From Prunus persica (taxonomy: Eukaryota > Streptophyta > Magnoliopsida > Rosales > Rosaceae): 64,000 nucleotides of DNA. A program made the translations under genes and the position numbers. Of the stretch, positions 1 through 18,982 are shown piece after piece. The stretch is taken from positions 40,496,370 to 40,560,369 of the forward strand of contig NC_034009.1 of assembly GCF_000346465.2 (NCBI RefSeq), read 5' to 3'. The notes under the pieces were generated by a model that was not told the DNA's origin, ran no database searches, and saw only the letters and a list, made by a program, of their open reading frames with translations. Numbering within the stretch: position 1 is the stretch's first letter; the number at the start of each line of letters is the position of its first letter.

Positions 1-384
1 AGACCACAAATGTTTGTTAAAAAATAAAGAGACCACAATTGATCAATCCGACGACAATAATCACCTGCCAAAATGTTTGTAAAAAAAAAGTAAAGCCAAA
101 TCGATAGGTTGAACAGGGTGACAACTTATTTCACAACATTGTACAAAATTACAATATGAATATAAATGTACAACAGAACACACCCTAATAATAAGAATTT
201 GTTTTCAGAAGTCGATAAAATGGAGGGAGGTTCCCCGGCGAATCTCAAGAACACATAACTATAACTCCTGCCGCTGCCAATAAAAAGCTGGCATTGTTTA
301 CTGACACTGAAAGCATTGTTCCTCTACTCTAACATAGTACATTTTGGGAGCTAATCCAGCTGATGTTTTTAGTGGGAAGAATCA
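1..384. other. 3' flank of the TRS120 gene
   Basis: AT-rich sequence downstream of the minus-strand TRS120 stop codon. It presumably holds the 3' UTR and polyadenylation region. I see no other gene. Confidence 0.5.
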
Positions 385-6152
<5,768 letters not shown>

Positions 6153-7015
6153 TTTTGGGCGGGGATCGGAGAGTCAGGGGATTAGGCGTGGGAGTGAGTG
6201 TAGAGGATCGGGAGCATGAGAGTGGAAGTGCCGCTGTGAGGAAGACACAGATCGCGTTCTCGGATTTTGGTTAGTTAATAAGATTGATGGAGAGGAGGGA
6301 AAGGTGTTTGGTTGCGGAGTAATGCGGACTCTGATTGGGGACAGAGATGCCCTTGGACGAGTTTATCATTTTCTTTTTCTATTCCTCTATTTATTTTAAA
6401 AGGTGCACCTTAAAATTATACTTTCTTTTGGTTGACGAAGAGGGATTGAATTCGGGTGTGATAGATAGACACATTCTCTTGAAAAACTCACCTAATCAAC
6501 GTCTATCAATGAAAAATTACACTGTCATATGCAATTTTGCAAAGTTGTAGTAAAACAATTTTTAACTTAAAATTCGTATTACAAAATTTTTTTACCTTCA
6601 TGATATATATATACATGCAGTTCTTATCTAATTAGAACTTTAATGAAACATAAACTTATAATTATGTGATTAATTTATAATATCGCAACATAATATTATC
6701 AATTCATTTATGTTATAACTACAAATAATAATTTATCTTTACAAATAGAAGTTAAACTCAAGCACTGGTTTCATATGTGACAACTTTATTCAATGGTTGC
6801 AATTGTCTATACAAGTTTAACCAAAGTTTTATAATTTTACTTAATTTAGAAAAATGACAAATATTGCCCAAAAAGTTATAAAAATCTCAACAACAAAAGA
6901 AGAGCAGCGAGCATTCGCGCCTTATTGTTTGGAAACAAAACCCTAGTGGAACGTAATTGGAATTAGAATACGCACCAACTCATCTTCTTCTAGATTGAGA
7001 AGGTGCAGCGACACC
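6153..7015. promoter_or_regulatory. Shared intergenic region between divergent TRS120 and ALF4
   Basis: The 863 bp separate the two start codons and must hold both 5' UTRs and promoters. The TRS120 side (6153-6330) is GC-richer and the ALF4 side (about 6500-6900) is strongly AT-rich. I see no convincing TATA box for either gene. Bidirectional promoter activity is an inference from geometry only. Confidence 0.55.
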
Positions 7016-10000
7016 ATGGCGGACCATCTGCAACAGTCCTCGCCCCTTCTTCAAGAGATCCTAAACTCGTTGTCCAATTCAGTTGATCAACCGCAAAGCT
7101 CAGTGTCAGAGCTCACCAGCTTCCTCGATTCAGTCCTAGACGCCGCTCTATCAGACCCAGACAATGAAGATGCAGAAACCAATGCCTTCCTAGCTCTCAC
7201 CGAAGTTCACAACTTTATCTCTTCCCCGTCACTGGACCAGGTTTCATTTCATCAAATTCTTCTTCATTTTGTTTAAATTTTCGGTCTTTGTAAATTGTAT
7301 GGTTTGATGTTTACGAACTGTTTGTTGGTTTGCCCAGGCGATCATTGATTCAATCTCATTTGAGCTGCCAATGGCAGTTTCCAAGTTTGGTGGTGTCTCT
7401 GAGAGATGCCTGGAGGTTGCTGAGAGCATTATTGATGGCGTTATATCACTGTGTAGTCCGCGAGACATGCTTTCAATTCTTTGTGAGGTATGAATGTTGC
7501 CTTTTTAGTGCATTTTATCTCAACTTTTTGTATTGTTTGTTCTGTTGGGTTTTTAGCTCTTTGATGATTTTTTTTATTGTACTTGGGTCAGGCATTAGCT
7601 CCCCCAATTGAGACCATCAGGGATTCTGGTTATGTTACGCCTCTTCTAAATGGGCTTTCAAAAGGTAACTTATATGAGCTTCCCTAATGGTATTGTTATC
7701 AGATTTATTGTATATGTCATAGATGGATATTGAATTTTACCAATTGAGTTGATGATAGCACTATTTTGTTAATTTTATGTTTCTTTTTTCTTTTGTTAAT
7801 TTCAGTGTTTCTTTCCCTTCAGAGGCGTCACTTTGAGCAAGTGAAAGTAGCAGTTCCTATTATCGTTAAAGTTTTGAAGGCCAGGTCTTTGGAGTTGGAA
7901 GATGAAGATCCAGAATTTAAGAATTTGTTTGACAGAGCTATGAGCATTGCTAATTCCATACGTGCAGTTTGTGTAAAGTTGGTATGTGACAAATTGATGC
8001 AATGGTTTTTCCTGGTTAGAGACTATGCTGAGATTCTCAACATATTCTGTATCAGAACCTAATGATGTTTTGTTCTATGCTACAGGAAGGTGGAGCAAAT
8101 GATAAGCTTCGTGCACTACTTGGTCTTTATGTCTTACAGATTATGGTCAAACCTCCATACAATCTAAGTTCTAGTTTCACTGTTCTTTTTTTTTTTTTTT
8201 TTTATCTGTGTTATATATCTACCCAAAAAAAAAATTCAAGCTAGACTCTTTTATATATCATGCCTCCCATATTTGGTTTGCTTTGTTTTTTCTTTTAAAA
8301 ACACTGTTGATCTGCAGGCTCTTGTCAGCATGAATCACAAAGTTTCAAGTTCTCAGCCCTTTGTATTGCAACTGTCTAGTTTCTTCCCATTTTGTGGTTT
8401 GACGTATCTTGGTGTAATAACTGGATCTGTTGTTGACATAATATCTAGGACAGTTGGAGGTAAATCCCTTGAATCACTACTATTCCTGCCCATGTATTAT
8501 ATGATATTTCACTCTATTTGTTATCCAATTTTAGACCTTGATGTTTCTTTTCTGTTCTTAATTTCTGCACACAGAGGATGAAGATGATTATATGAGTAAT
8601 TTATCCGATGTCAAGCATGGGGCATCTCTTTCAGGTTTATGTTTCCGAATGCTGATTGCTCCTTTTCTTATTGTCTCAATTTTTTTCTAGCTTGAAACTT
8701 TGTTTTGCTTTGGTTTTTTCTGTTGCTTTATTGAAGTGATCTGGGGCCATGCCTCTGATGAGGTTGTTAGAGCTGCTGAGGAGGATTTGGCTTCTGTCAG
8801 GGATGAACTTAAGAATAACCAAACTAAAAGGTGGCAAGCTGTTGGCATGCTAAAGCACATACTAGCTCCTGTCACTCTGCCATGGGAACTTAAAAAACAT
8901 GCCATCAACTTCTTGCTCTGCGTTACAGATGGAAATATCCCCCACTATGATGAACATGATGACTTCTCATCTTATATGTCTAGCATTTTTGCTACTCTGC
9001 AGGTTGCCTCTTGCCATCATTATACGTTGCAGGAGTTTCATATTTATCGAAGAGGAAAAGAGTCTAATCTGTTTTTTTTTTTTTTTACCTCTTGTGGGCA
9101 TGGTACATTTTAGGCTGTGCAAATGGTCATCATATATGCATCAGATACAGTGCTCCGAAAGAATGCCTTTGAAGCATTCAAAAGGGTGAGGATTTGTGTT
9201 ATTTTTCCTCAGTGTTGCGTTTACCTATAATATATGTATTCTGTTACATTTTTAATTAGCGAGTAATAGCTCAGCCTATGGTCATTTAGTAGTAAGCTTT
9301 TGCATAGAATGTACTCTACTTCGTCTGGTTTAGAGTAAATTAACATTAATACTTACTTATGTTTACCATCAAAACCAGATTCTTGCTGATATTCCAACTT
9401 CTCAGAGGTTTGACATTTTAAAGGCTTTGATCACAAAAAGTGATTCTTCCTCTATGGTAAAACCTTGAGCGCCAGTTTTTTTGATATGTATTCCTTCCTT
9501 TTTTTCGTCTAATTAGACTTGATGCGACATTACCTAATGTGGGTGTTTCAACCTTATACAGATTGCAATCCTTTTAGATATTGTTAAAGGGGAAATGCAC
9601 AAGGAAAGTCGCCATAGACTAGGAAATGACGAAGTTCTGCAAGCAGAGTATAAATCACATCCACATACAGTGCTTTGGACTCCCAATGTCCTTGCATTGG
9701 TGGAGATGATTCTAAGACCTCCGGAGGGGGGACCTCCATCCTTTCCTGAGGATAGTGATGCGGTATTTCTTCCACGTGCTTTGTTAAATTCTTTTTATAA
9801 ATTTCTTATAATACTGAATTCTCTATGTTTGATATACCAATATATTATGCATGATATTTATTTTATGTCGATGAGTTTCAAATCTAAGATTGCAATAGCG
9901 TCTAAAGATATGTTTTACAATCCCTTAGCTGTCCCACAATTAGGGATGCTTGGTTCGCTTTCAACTAGGATTGGTCTCGTGCAACCATAGATTCGCCTAA

Positions 10001-10884
10001 TGTAGCCAGCCAATAATCTTGTTTAACTGCTACAAATACAAATCTTCAAATCTCTGCAGTCTTGGATTCCTGAACTTATCTTCTTTTCCTCCCTCGCGTC
10101 TTTGGACATATTGTCATCTTTACCAATAATGGAACCATGTTATGTGGAGTATATTCTTCACTTGCACAATTGTTGCTGTATGTCGTTTCATTGCATAGCA
10201 GTTTTTAGTTGCACAATAGGCCAAGCCCTCATGAAATGAACTGACATGAAGATATTTGAGTATCTAGGTTTTGTCTCTGTCAAAGATATTTGAGGTCAAA
10301 TTTGATGTCAATGAAAGGCAACAAAATGACAAAAACATGCCTTAATTGTCAAGACTCAGTACCGAGTACAGACGCTTATTGTTTAGGCTTGTTGATGCTT
10401 ATTGGTTAACCTGTTCTGAATCGTTTGACAAAGTTCCGTACTATTTCTACAGGTTCTGTCTGCACTCAACCTGTACAGATTTGTATTAATAACAGAATCA
10501 ACAGGTAAATATCCCATCATTGAGTTAAAGCAATAGCGAATGTGGAAAACATCACAGCAAATTATATTGTGTCGTGTGAGTCTTTACTTTTTCCTTTAGA
10601 AAGAAAATGCTTGTTTACGAGTCTCATTTTTTACTATTTTTACCCTGATTAAAAATGGCACAGGAAAAACTAACTACACCGGAGCGGTGTCCAGAAGCAA
10701 TTTACAGAGAGCCTATAACGAGTGGCTTCTACCTCTACGTTCTGTGGTCACAGCCATAATGGCAGAGAACAAGAATGATTGTGATCTTTCCCTTGACGCA
10801 TTTTGTATTTTAAACCCAATAGAATTAGTTTTGTACCGCTGTATTGAGCTTGTTGAAGATCAGCTCAAACAACACTCTGCGTAA
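7016..10884 (+). CDS. ALF4: ALF4 (aberrant lateral root formation 4), glomulin-type
   Basis: Plant relative of glomulin. ALF4 binds the RBX1 RING subunit of cullin ligases, restrains SCF activity and is needed for lateral root initiation. Thirteen exons join in frame: 7016-7240, 7338-7487, 7592-7664, 7806-7981, 8086-8145, 8318-8459, 8575-8634, 8737-9002, 9114-9185, 9379-9456, 9562-9762, 10453-10504, 10664-10884. They encode 591 aa, slightly shorter than the roughly 626 aa Arabidopsis protein. The product is alpha-helical throughout (ARM/HEAT-like), with family stretches such as LKHILAPVTLPWELKKHAIN (exon 8) and YNEWLLPLRSVVT (exon 13). The start ATG at 7016 lies in ACACCATGG, a good plant context. 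The 690-bp intron 12 is the longest. No break is seen. Function is inferred from family. Confidence 0.9.
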
Positions 10885-12107
10885 AAGTTGCCATCACTGG
10901 CATGTGTTTTTCTAGTAATTCAAAACCCACTCATAGAACTATAGATCCAAAGTTTTTACACGGGCTAGCATCTCTCTTTTGTATTTCAGCTATAGATACT
11001 CTTCCATTTATATAGACGAGTGTTGGTTTTTTTCATAGCAAGGATCTATCTCTTGGCCATCAATTCATGCCACGTGGCATGATCTGAGCAGTTGATATCA
11101 TAAGCACTTTATCTATTCAAGGAGCAAATGTTGTTCACTTGATGCCAAAAAGAACCACCAATGTGATTGCTTTAGACTTTTCAGCAAAATGGCTCGGAAT
11201 GTGGTTCATGCGTCGCGTCCATCATCGCATTTTCCTTTGGGTAAAAATGCAAAACCATCAGCACGCGCGTTCCACATTTAATACACCTAGTCTCATTAAA
11301 AATACCATTTTCTCAACAATAAAAAAAAGCACAATCAGATGGTTTATTTATGATGACTTTATATATATATATATATATATATATTTAAATGTTATTTGCA
11401 CTCCAAAAATTAACCTCTTTCCCACCCTCCTTATGTGTAGGCGCATGGCATGCAGACGAGTTCATGAAGTCAAAGTTTAAAGTGCTTATTTATATACAAT
11501 AATATAATCATGACTTTCTACTTTAAGGGACGCGTGTCTGCATATATAATTATGGTGTGGATGGATGTCCCAAAGTACACAAAATTGACATCAAATTTAT
11601 GGACACAAAAATTGACAGACTAATATTGTCAGAAAAAAAAAAATAAAAAAAATAAAAAAAATTGAAATCTTAAAATAATCAATAATACAATGAGTCATTG
11701 ACACCTGTCCGAAAGTTGCAATTTTGGTGACTGAAAACTATAACTTGGATTTCAGATAGGGTTTTTAAAACCTACAAAGAATGATACAAATTTATGATCT
11801 AAATAATTTGAACATTAGAAGTAATGAGGGTTTACCCCAAAGAATTTTCCAGAGGAAAGCAGCAACAGCTGTGACATAAACAGAAGCCTCTACAGCCTAA
11901 TGGCTATGACTGCTAATTTACTAAAAACCCTCAAAACTTAGGTAAAAGGGATCCAGATCAGGTTATATCTGTAACTTCACTGGATACGCTCCGACTGACC
12001 TCTACTTGTACTACTTATGAAGAGCTAGTTCCTGGAATGCGCTATGTTATACTGGCATATCAATCAGTTTCTTCATTGAAAGCATAATGCATTTACTCAT
12101 GCTTTCC
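10885..12107. other. Intergenic, ALF4 3' side to the DLN-motif gene
   Basis: AT-rich DNA between two convergent genes. It contains an (AT)n run at about 11360-11384 and A-rich runs near 11632-11661. I see no coding signal. Both 3' UTRs should lie here. Confidence 0.6.
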
Positions 12108-15010
12108 TCAGCTCATCCCGTATAGCGTTTCGGAACCAGATTCCTCTCCGCACGGCTCCATGTTTAGATCAGGCAGCAAGAAAGAATTGTCTCGGGCTGA
12201 AACGGCCTCGCGTTCACTGTAAGAATCGGATTGCGCTTCTGCATGTGGAGGCAAATTTGAGGGAATGCCGTAGGTGCTCGACGCTGTTCTCTCGTGGGGT
12301 TGACTGGAAATTGCTTTCCCTGCTCCATCAAAGTTTGCGCTCAAATTCCTAGCAGGATGCATGTTCAAGTCGAGCTGCAAAACAAAATTATAAGGTATTC
12401 AGCCAAAAAAGCCATAGCAGATGCAAATAATTGTATCCAATCTAAAGGACAAAAGGGCAGATCCAGGAGAAAGGATCCTAGAAGAAAAATAGTATATATA
12501 TATATATATATATAGGATAAAGAACACCAGAATTCACCTTGATTCTCTTAAAGTTCTCATTTTTGGCTCTTTGTTGCTTAAAAGTTGCTTGTAAGGTCGC
12601 TATTTCCTTTTCCAAATATGTCCTTTCCTTCAACAACGAACTTTCCTCCTCCTTAAGCTCAGCAAATGTCTGAAAAATGACATCCAAGTCCATATCAGAT
12701 CGAAGTTAAAAAGCATCCTATTGCAGATTAGAAAATGACAGTAACTAAACAAACAAATAAAAAAAGAATCAAAACAAATCTGGAAAACTAATTAATTCTC
12801 AATTCTCAATGCATTCTTTTAAATAATTGTTGTTTGTTATCTTGAACATGAAACCAAGTGGGGGCCAAAAAGAAGATTTGGGTTTACCTTCTTTCTCCTT
12901 GCCCTCTTGGTGGCAGTGGTGGTGCTGGTGGATTCATACGTAGCAGTTCCCTGAGAGACATCAATGCAAAACACACTTCAGCAAATACACCCACAAAAAG
13001 CAAAAAGAGAACATATCATAAAAGGACACCAAAAACATCCAAAAACCAATTTCTTTTCTTTTCTTTAAATCTCAAAACTTTCACCAATCCAGTAGAAGCC
13101 TGCAATAATTATTCCTTTGCCAATTAAATTTACCGTTTCTCTGGACTTTGGATAAAGCTTCCCCATCCCAATGATGAGTAAGCTTAAACCCATTTAGAAA
13201 TTCACATCATGAATATCCACGTGGCCTGGCCACACATGACAAGCTCCTTATTTTATTCCTCACGTGACTTGCTCACATGCCTCTGCTTCTCCTCCCATGG
13301 CCTCCTCTCCTCCATAGTCCATACAAACATTGCCTCTCGCTTCGCTTCCTTCCACACCGAACCCAAATCCCCTCGTCCAAAAATAATAAATAATAAATTA
13401 AAAAATATATCGTAATTCTTTAAACTAAATAAGCGACAAGGACCACAGCCACCACTCTCACCAAACCATCCTTGACCGTCAGATTCACATACCCAATAAA
13501 ACTCAATCCCCCAATCAGCGGCCACAACCATCCCATCGAGTTCCTCTGGATCTCCAGAAAACATAAGAAAAAGAAAAGCGTTATCAAAGGAGATGATGGT
13601 CCATAAAAGCCGCTGACTGCGCCCGCGCCACAGAGGAAAATTACCCCAGCAACCCCCACTAACAACGCCACACCAAAACCGAACGCAGACCTATCCCTAA
13701 GCCAAACTCACTTCCCCCAAATGGCCCCACCACGCTTTTAAGATAGGCCCACGTCACCACCACACCCTACTCCCCTTTTTATTACTATGACCGAAATACC
13801 CTCCTCCTGTTTGCTATGCCCATCTATATTCGTACTTTTGACTCGACGCGAGATGCGACTTTTGTCGCGAGCAAAAAGGGATCAGACGAGTAAGCTCGTC
13901 GTCTCAGGGAAATTTCGCGGTTTTCACTCTCTGCGGTAAATCTCGGAATTGACGGGAGTGTCCTTTGGTGATCACAATCTAGGGAGGAGTTTGGAAGGGT
14001 AGTTTGGTAAATCTCGCAGGCGAATCAAGAAAGGCAGGTTACCGGCAAAAGGAGCGAGACGAAAACGTGAAGGAGGTCTCGATCTGCTACATCACGTGAG
14101 GGATATGGAAAGGCACACGCGGGTCGGGGGCATTTTGGTCATGAAATTGTGCGAACGACGTCGTACACGGCGGCTAAAAAGGGTTGACCGCCGGCGATTA
14201 TCGAGCTAACCAAAGAAGGAAAAATCTAAAGAAGATAACGAAATGACGAATTTGACCTCGTCAGCATTAGCAGCTCAAGAGACGACAAACGAAACGCGAT
14301 AGGAAATCAGAAACGTCGGTTTCGAAATCCAGATTAGAAAACGGAAAAACTGATGACAAGGTAAATTAGGTAGAGGAAGAAGGCTGAAGATGGTAAAGTG
14401 AAAAAGAAGCCATGAAATGCGTGTGTCGTCGACGAACACGCTAAAAGCCTCAGCCGCCTCATGAACACTGAGGCTCGTGCGGTTCTGGTCTCTGCTTATT
14501 AGCAGAACCAGACGCAAATACGAACAACCGCCGTGGGTATTTCCGTCAAATAACAAAGAGACTCGAAGAGTCTTCACTTCATACACAGCAAGCAGAGATC
14601 AGCTAACAGGAAATCCAAAGCACAAAAAAGCGAAAAGCAGAGAAAGAGAGAGAGATGGAGACCTTGGATCTGGGACAGCTGGACTCTTCGAAGCCGTCGG
14701 CGGTGGCGGAGGGGGAGCCGGTGCCGCCGCTCCAGGAGAGCGGCGTGGTGGGGCTGCATCTAGTGGCGGAATCGGTGCCGTGCTTGCTGATGTTCCTCTG
14801 CCGCGAAACGACGCCGTCGAATCTGGACGCCGATGACGCTGACTTGGAGCGTGGCAGCCGGATGCCCCACCTGAGCGGAATCGACTCCAACAACGGAGAC
14901 GAGGAAGACGAGGCGGCCGTCTGCGACTGCTTGAGCCGCACCAGAAGCTCCACGACGAGCATGTCGTCGGTCATCGCCGCTCTCATCCACTCGTCTTTGA
15001 CCACCATCAT
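12108..15010 (-). CDS. Small DLN/EAR-motif coiled-coil protein, unknown function
   Basis: Four exons join in phase 0: 14663-15010, 12888-12950, 12538-12669, 12108-12374. They give 269 aa. Exon 1 encodes an N-terminus starting MMVVKDEWMRAAMTDDMLV plus a Ser/Pro-rich region. Exon 2 ends in a basic cluster KRARRKK. Exon 3 (44 aa) is a charged helix resembling a short coiled coil or the leucine-zipper part of a bZIP, with no complete bZIP DNA-contact region. Exon 4 contains LDLNM and, near the C-terminus, LPDLNMEP, which matches the DLNxxP form of the EAR motif that recruits TOPLESS co-repressors. The architecture matches an uncharacterised plant family as I remember it. A role in transcriptional repression is inference. 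The first intron is unusually long (1712 bp). The 5' leader is CT/GA rich. Confidence 0.8.
13420..13707 (-). other. Unexplained hydrophobic reading frame inside an intron
   Basis: An open frame of about 95 codons on the same strand as the host gene, within its first intron. It ends in TAA at 13420 and is bounded upstream by an in-frame TGA. It reads as two or three transmembrane-like segments (e.g. GVALLVGVAGVIFLC, then WLWPLIGGLSFIGYV) separated by short polar loops. Codon choice looks coding-like. The only in-frame ATG is in the middle (residues SMGWLW), so if real it needs an upstream exon or is the last exon of a nested or decayed gene. I do not recognise the family. Confidence 0.3.
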
Positions 15011-18000
15011 CTCAGCAAATGGTTCTAGAAAGAGAGAGAGAGACAGAGAAAAGGCTTTAGAGAGAGAAAGTAGGGTGGCGGATGAATGAATGAGAGAAGA
15101 AAAGGAGATGGGTTTTGAAAAAATATATATGGGGGGTGGGTCAGGAGGGGTGGTGGCGTTAAATATATTTGTGTGTGTGGTGAAGAAAGTGGGAAAAATT
15201 GATTCTTCAGTTTTTTTTTTTTTTTTTTTTTTTGGGTTTTGTTTTGTTTCTTCTTCCTCTTCTCTTCTCTTCTCTTCGCTTGGTGTTGTTGTTAGGGTGG
15301 GTCTCGTCTGTGTGACTCTGACTCTTTTTCTGCTCTTTCTTTTTAATTTTCTTAATTTCTTTTTTTTTAAAGTGCTGGGCCCACATGGTGACGTGTGTCG
15401 CTGACAAGATTCAATTTGTCATGGGTTATTATTGGGTTATTCCCTTCTTAATTGGGGGATTTGTGATCACGAGTAACGAAACGACAGCGTTTTGCTGTCC
15501 ATCGGCTTGCTCCCCTGCTTTGCTTTGTGTGATGCGTTCCTTTTGTGCGCCAAAGGGGCAAAGGGCATGAGCATGACCACTTCAAACTTTACGGCCTATA
15601 TATATATATAACTTTAATTTACTTTACCAAATCCAAAATGCTTAGCCTAACAAATATATAAACAATGTTTGCTTCAAATTTCCGTCTCCAACTCTATCTT
15701 TCAACTTTCTTTTCAACATGTTTGCTAAATCGAATAAAACATCCAATCCAAACCTCTACAATTCCACAATTCACTCGTATACTTAAAACTAACTCAAGTT
15801 TAAAACACAAGGAACTCATTTTTAAATCATTAATACACAATATGTCAAAACACTTTTAGGTAAGTTGAAGAAAGAAAGAAAAAAAATGAGAGTTTTAATT
15901 TTATTTGAATTTCAATTATTACATATCAAATAGCGTTGTCTTGTTTGCGCTTTTCAAATTCTTGTTGTCACTCTCGCTTGAATGAACGAACACAAAATAG
16001 ATGTTTTTTGCCATTTTATATTAGTATATTGTTAATTTGGCACGACGCGCTAAAATTAATATTTTAAATTATTGGTATGTTAATATAGCATGCCAAACTA
16101 TTTAGTATAATTGAGGTTCGAAATCCATAACGAAAAGGAATTATAAAACTATTTAGTATAGTTGAAAACCATTATTAGAAAGTTAGGTGGACAATGTTTA
16201 AGCATGAAGGGTTATACTAATCACTTAATATAACAATCGATCCAAAGGCAAAGTTATTGCCTTTCCATAAGTATCTTACCACTTCTAGTAACTCTAAAGA
16301 TTCTTTGAAACAGAAAAACTTACGAGTGACATGAAACTTGATCTTATCATCACCTTTACTTTTTTTTTTCTTTTTTTTCAAATTTTATCTGTCAATAAAA
16401 CATCAGCAACTTAATTTGGTCTGCTCTGTTTCATCATAGAAAATTCAGAAATGTTTATCGGCATGATTCAGAAGGGTTTGCAAGTAAATGTTCTGCATGA
16501 TAAAAAAGCTAGCAAGCTTCTTGATAAGGTTGCCTTTTTGGGTTTCTGAACTTTACTATTAGGCTCGTGAACTGGGGAGGGTTTATCTCTTGCCTATTCG
16601 GCTGGAAATATCTATTTGCCAATCACACTACTTTCATACTGTATTCTTTTCTAGGTCATAAATTTCCGCTAAAAGTGTAAAACCAGTCGGATTATCACCA
16701 ACGTAATTTGAATGTGGTATAACTAGACTGGGTGTGACACAACCACAAAATAAATCGAGCTTGCACAAGCATGATGGATGTACTTATAATGTGCAGCAAA
16801 CGAGTATGAAACAACCACAAATGTCTAACACATCAAATAAGAGTACAAGCCGTGGCAGAGCCACTCCTAGACCAAAAGTGACACTGGCCCCCCCAATTTT
16901 TCACATCTCTCTCCTCTAATATATTATACAACGAGTAATAGACAACTTTTAATTTATTAATGGCCCATCTAAAACAAATTATACATATTAAGTTAGAAAT
17001 ATTTTAGCTCTAACATGTAATTCTTGAAAACTTATGCATTTGATATATTTGTATTTTTCTATCCCCCCTCTCCTCTAACCTTACAATTCTAGCTTCGCTC
17101 CTTAGTACAAGTAACAAAATGCAAGCACAAACATGAAATAAACTTTTACTAGAACGATGGACGACATAGTTAATATTTTATTTTCTCCGTTTTGTTTCTT
17201 TTTGGCAATGGATCATGGGGCTCGATGAAAATTCTGCAGGACCATTCTTTATCAGCTGCATATTTATGGAAACCCTCGAAATTGTAATGAAAAATTGAAA
17301 ACATTTGCCCTTTCTGGGAACCAGCATCAGCCCTCTAGGGAATGGATATCACAAATCTAGTTGGTGTGAAGGATATTCATGGTTCGAAAATGCGGTTGGT
17401 GAACCCAAAAAATGCAGGACCTAATTTTATACTGCTGCTGGATCCAAAATAACTTTGAGGCAACGAGTGTGAGTTAATGGGATATTCCGCTAATCAAGGC
17501 CTTAATGTGGGTCGTGGCCTCATAAAAGAGTTTGGTCTATCAAAGTACAGGGCCGTTTTTATTTGGAGTCGTTCGTGTTCATACAAACTTTTATTGCCCA
17601 AGCATATACTTTATGTGATATTAATCTGTCACAGTAACAACTTTTGCTTTGAAAGTCTATTTTTTCCTTTTAATTTTATTTAATTATTAATTTGATCAAT
17701 ACACTTTAGACAAGTATTAGAAATTAGGTTACGGATTTTTTTTTTAAATTTAAAATTAGGGGTTCTTGATGTACTGATCAATTTTTAGGCTGTCCAAGAA
17801 AGATTTTGTAAACCCAAATAGACGAATAGCAACTCCTAACAGCCCATAAACATTGCGTGGTACAACGGAATGTAGTCTAGTCTAATGAAAAAATGCATTA
17901 ACTTGCAAACTAATATTCTCATGTTCAAACTGCAAACTGCATCACCAAGTTTCATGGACCAAACATTTTCGCACACTAATTGCTGGTGCACCTTCATAAC

Positions 18001-18982
18001 CTAAATATGACAAAGCTATAAAACTAAATATTAATTAAAAGAAAAGGTATCACACCTCCATATTAATTTATTTTTGGTATAAAAATTTCAACCTTCACTC
18101 ATTTAAAGAGTTCGTTTGAGAGTGATTTTGGATAGACAACATTTTTCACACCTCCTGTAAAGCTTCATAATTTCTGAAACTGATGCAAACGTCTTTTGAA
18201 GCTTTGGTCCAGAAGGCTCACAGCTCAGCATCCCACATTTGGGCCTTACCAAGACCAAAAGCAAAACCAGTAGAAGTCACCAAAACTGTCCCTAACTGAG
18301 CTGCAGACCCTTCCACTGACATAAAAAGTGATTCTGTTTATTGGGAAGCCATCTGCTTTTCTTTACCTTTAAGAAAACGAAAAAAAAAAGAAATGCTTTT
18401 TAGCTTTTACTTTTGACAGCTCCAACCAAAAGCACTGTTGTAACCCATTTGATTTTTACTAGCTTTACAACCCATGTTGTTCATCATAATCTCACAGCAA
18501 TTGAACTTTCCCAGAAGTCAATTCCCACAAATCAAACCCCATTTCTGTTTGCTTCAATTTGTAATTCCATCAAACACCAATATAATTAAAACCCAAATTT
18601 CACTAACAACATATTTGCAACTATAAGTAAAAACTTAGGACACAGAATATACCCTAATTTTACAGATACAGCTCATGAAAAACTATACCTTCCAACCCTA
18701 ATCTAATCTTATACTTGTACTGTAAGACACAAAGGAAATGCAACCAAACCCTAATTTAATTGAAAACGAAAAACAAATTTAAAGAAACAAGAAAAATGAA
18801 GCCTTCTACTGCTGCACATAATCTAAAGAGAAGAAAAAGCGTTAGGTCGAATTGTGACCTCATCCATCTATCTTCCCACGAAAAGATAAGGGGAAGGGCG
18901 AGAATCAGACAACACGAACATTAGCCAGACGGGGTCTCTATACTGCTGCACATGCTTGGTCCGCCATGGACCGGCGACCCAT
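15011..18982. other. Gene-free stretch, 5' flank of DLN-motif gene onward
   Basis: About 15011-15090 is the GA/CT-rich leader of the DLN-motif gene. A T23 run lies at 15211-15233. The rest is AT-rich with many stops in all frames. A segment near 16855-17105 (GTGGCAGAGCCACT to AGCTTCGCTCCTTAG) looks like a decayed transposon, but I cannot define its ends. From about 18200 the sequence belongs to the tandem duplication around the PNRC-motif genes. Confidence 0.5.

Noticed and set aside
11360..11384. (AT)n tract as a matrix-attachment or origin signal
   Set aside because: Simple AT microsatellites are common in this DNA and carry no specific evidence of function.
14655..15089. Open frame of 144 codons on the + strand
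   Set aside because: It lies antisense to exon 1 of the DLN-motif gene. The minus-strand frame has a family-like N-terminus and joins in phase to three further exons.
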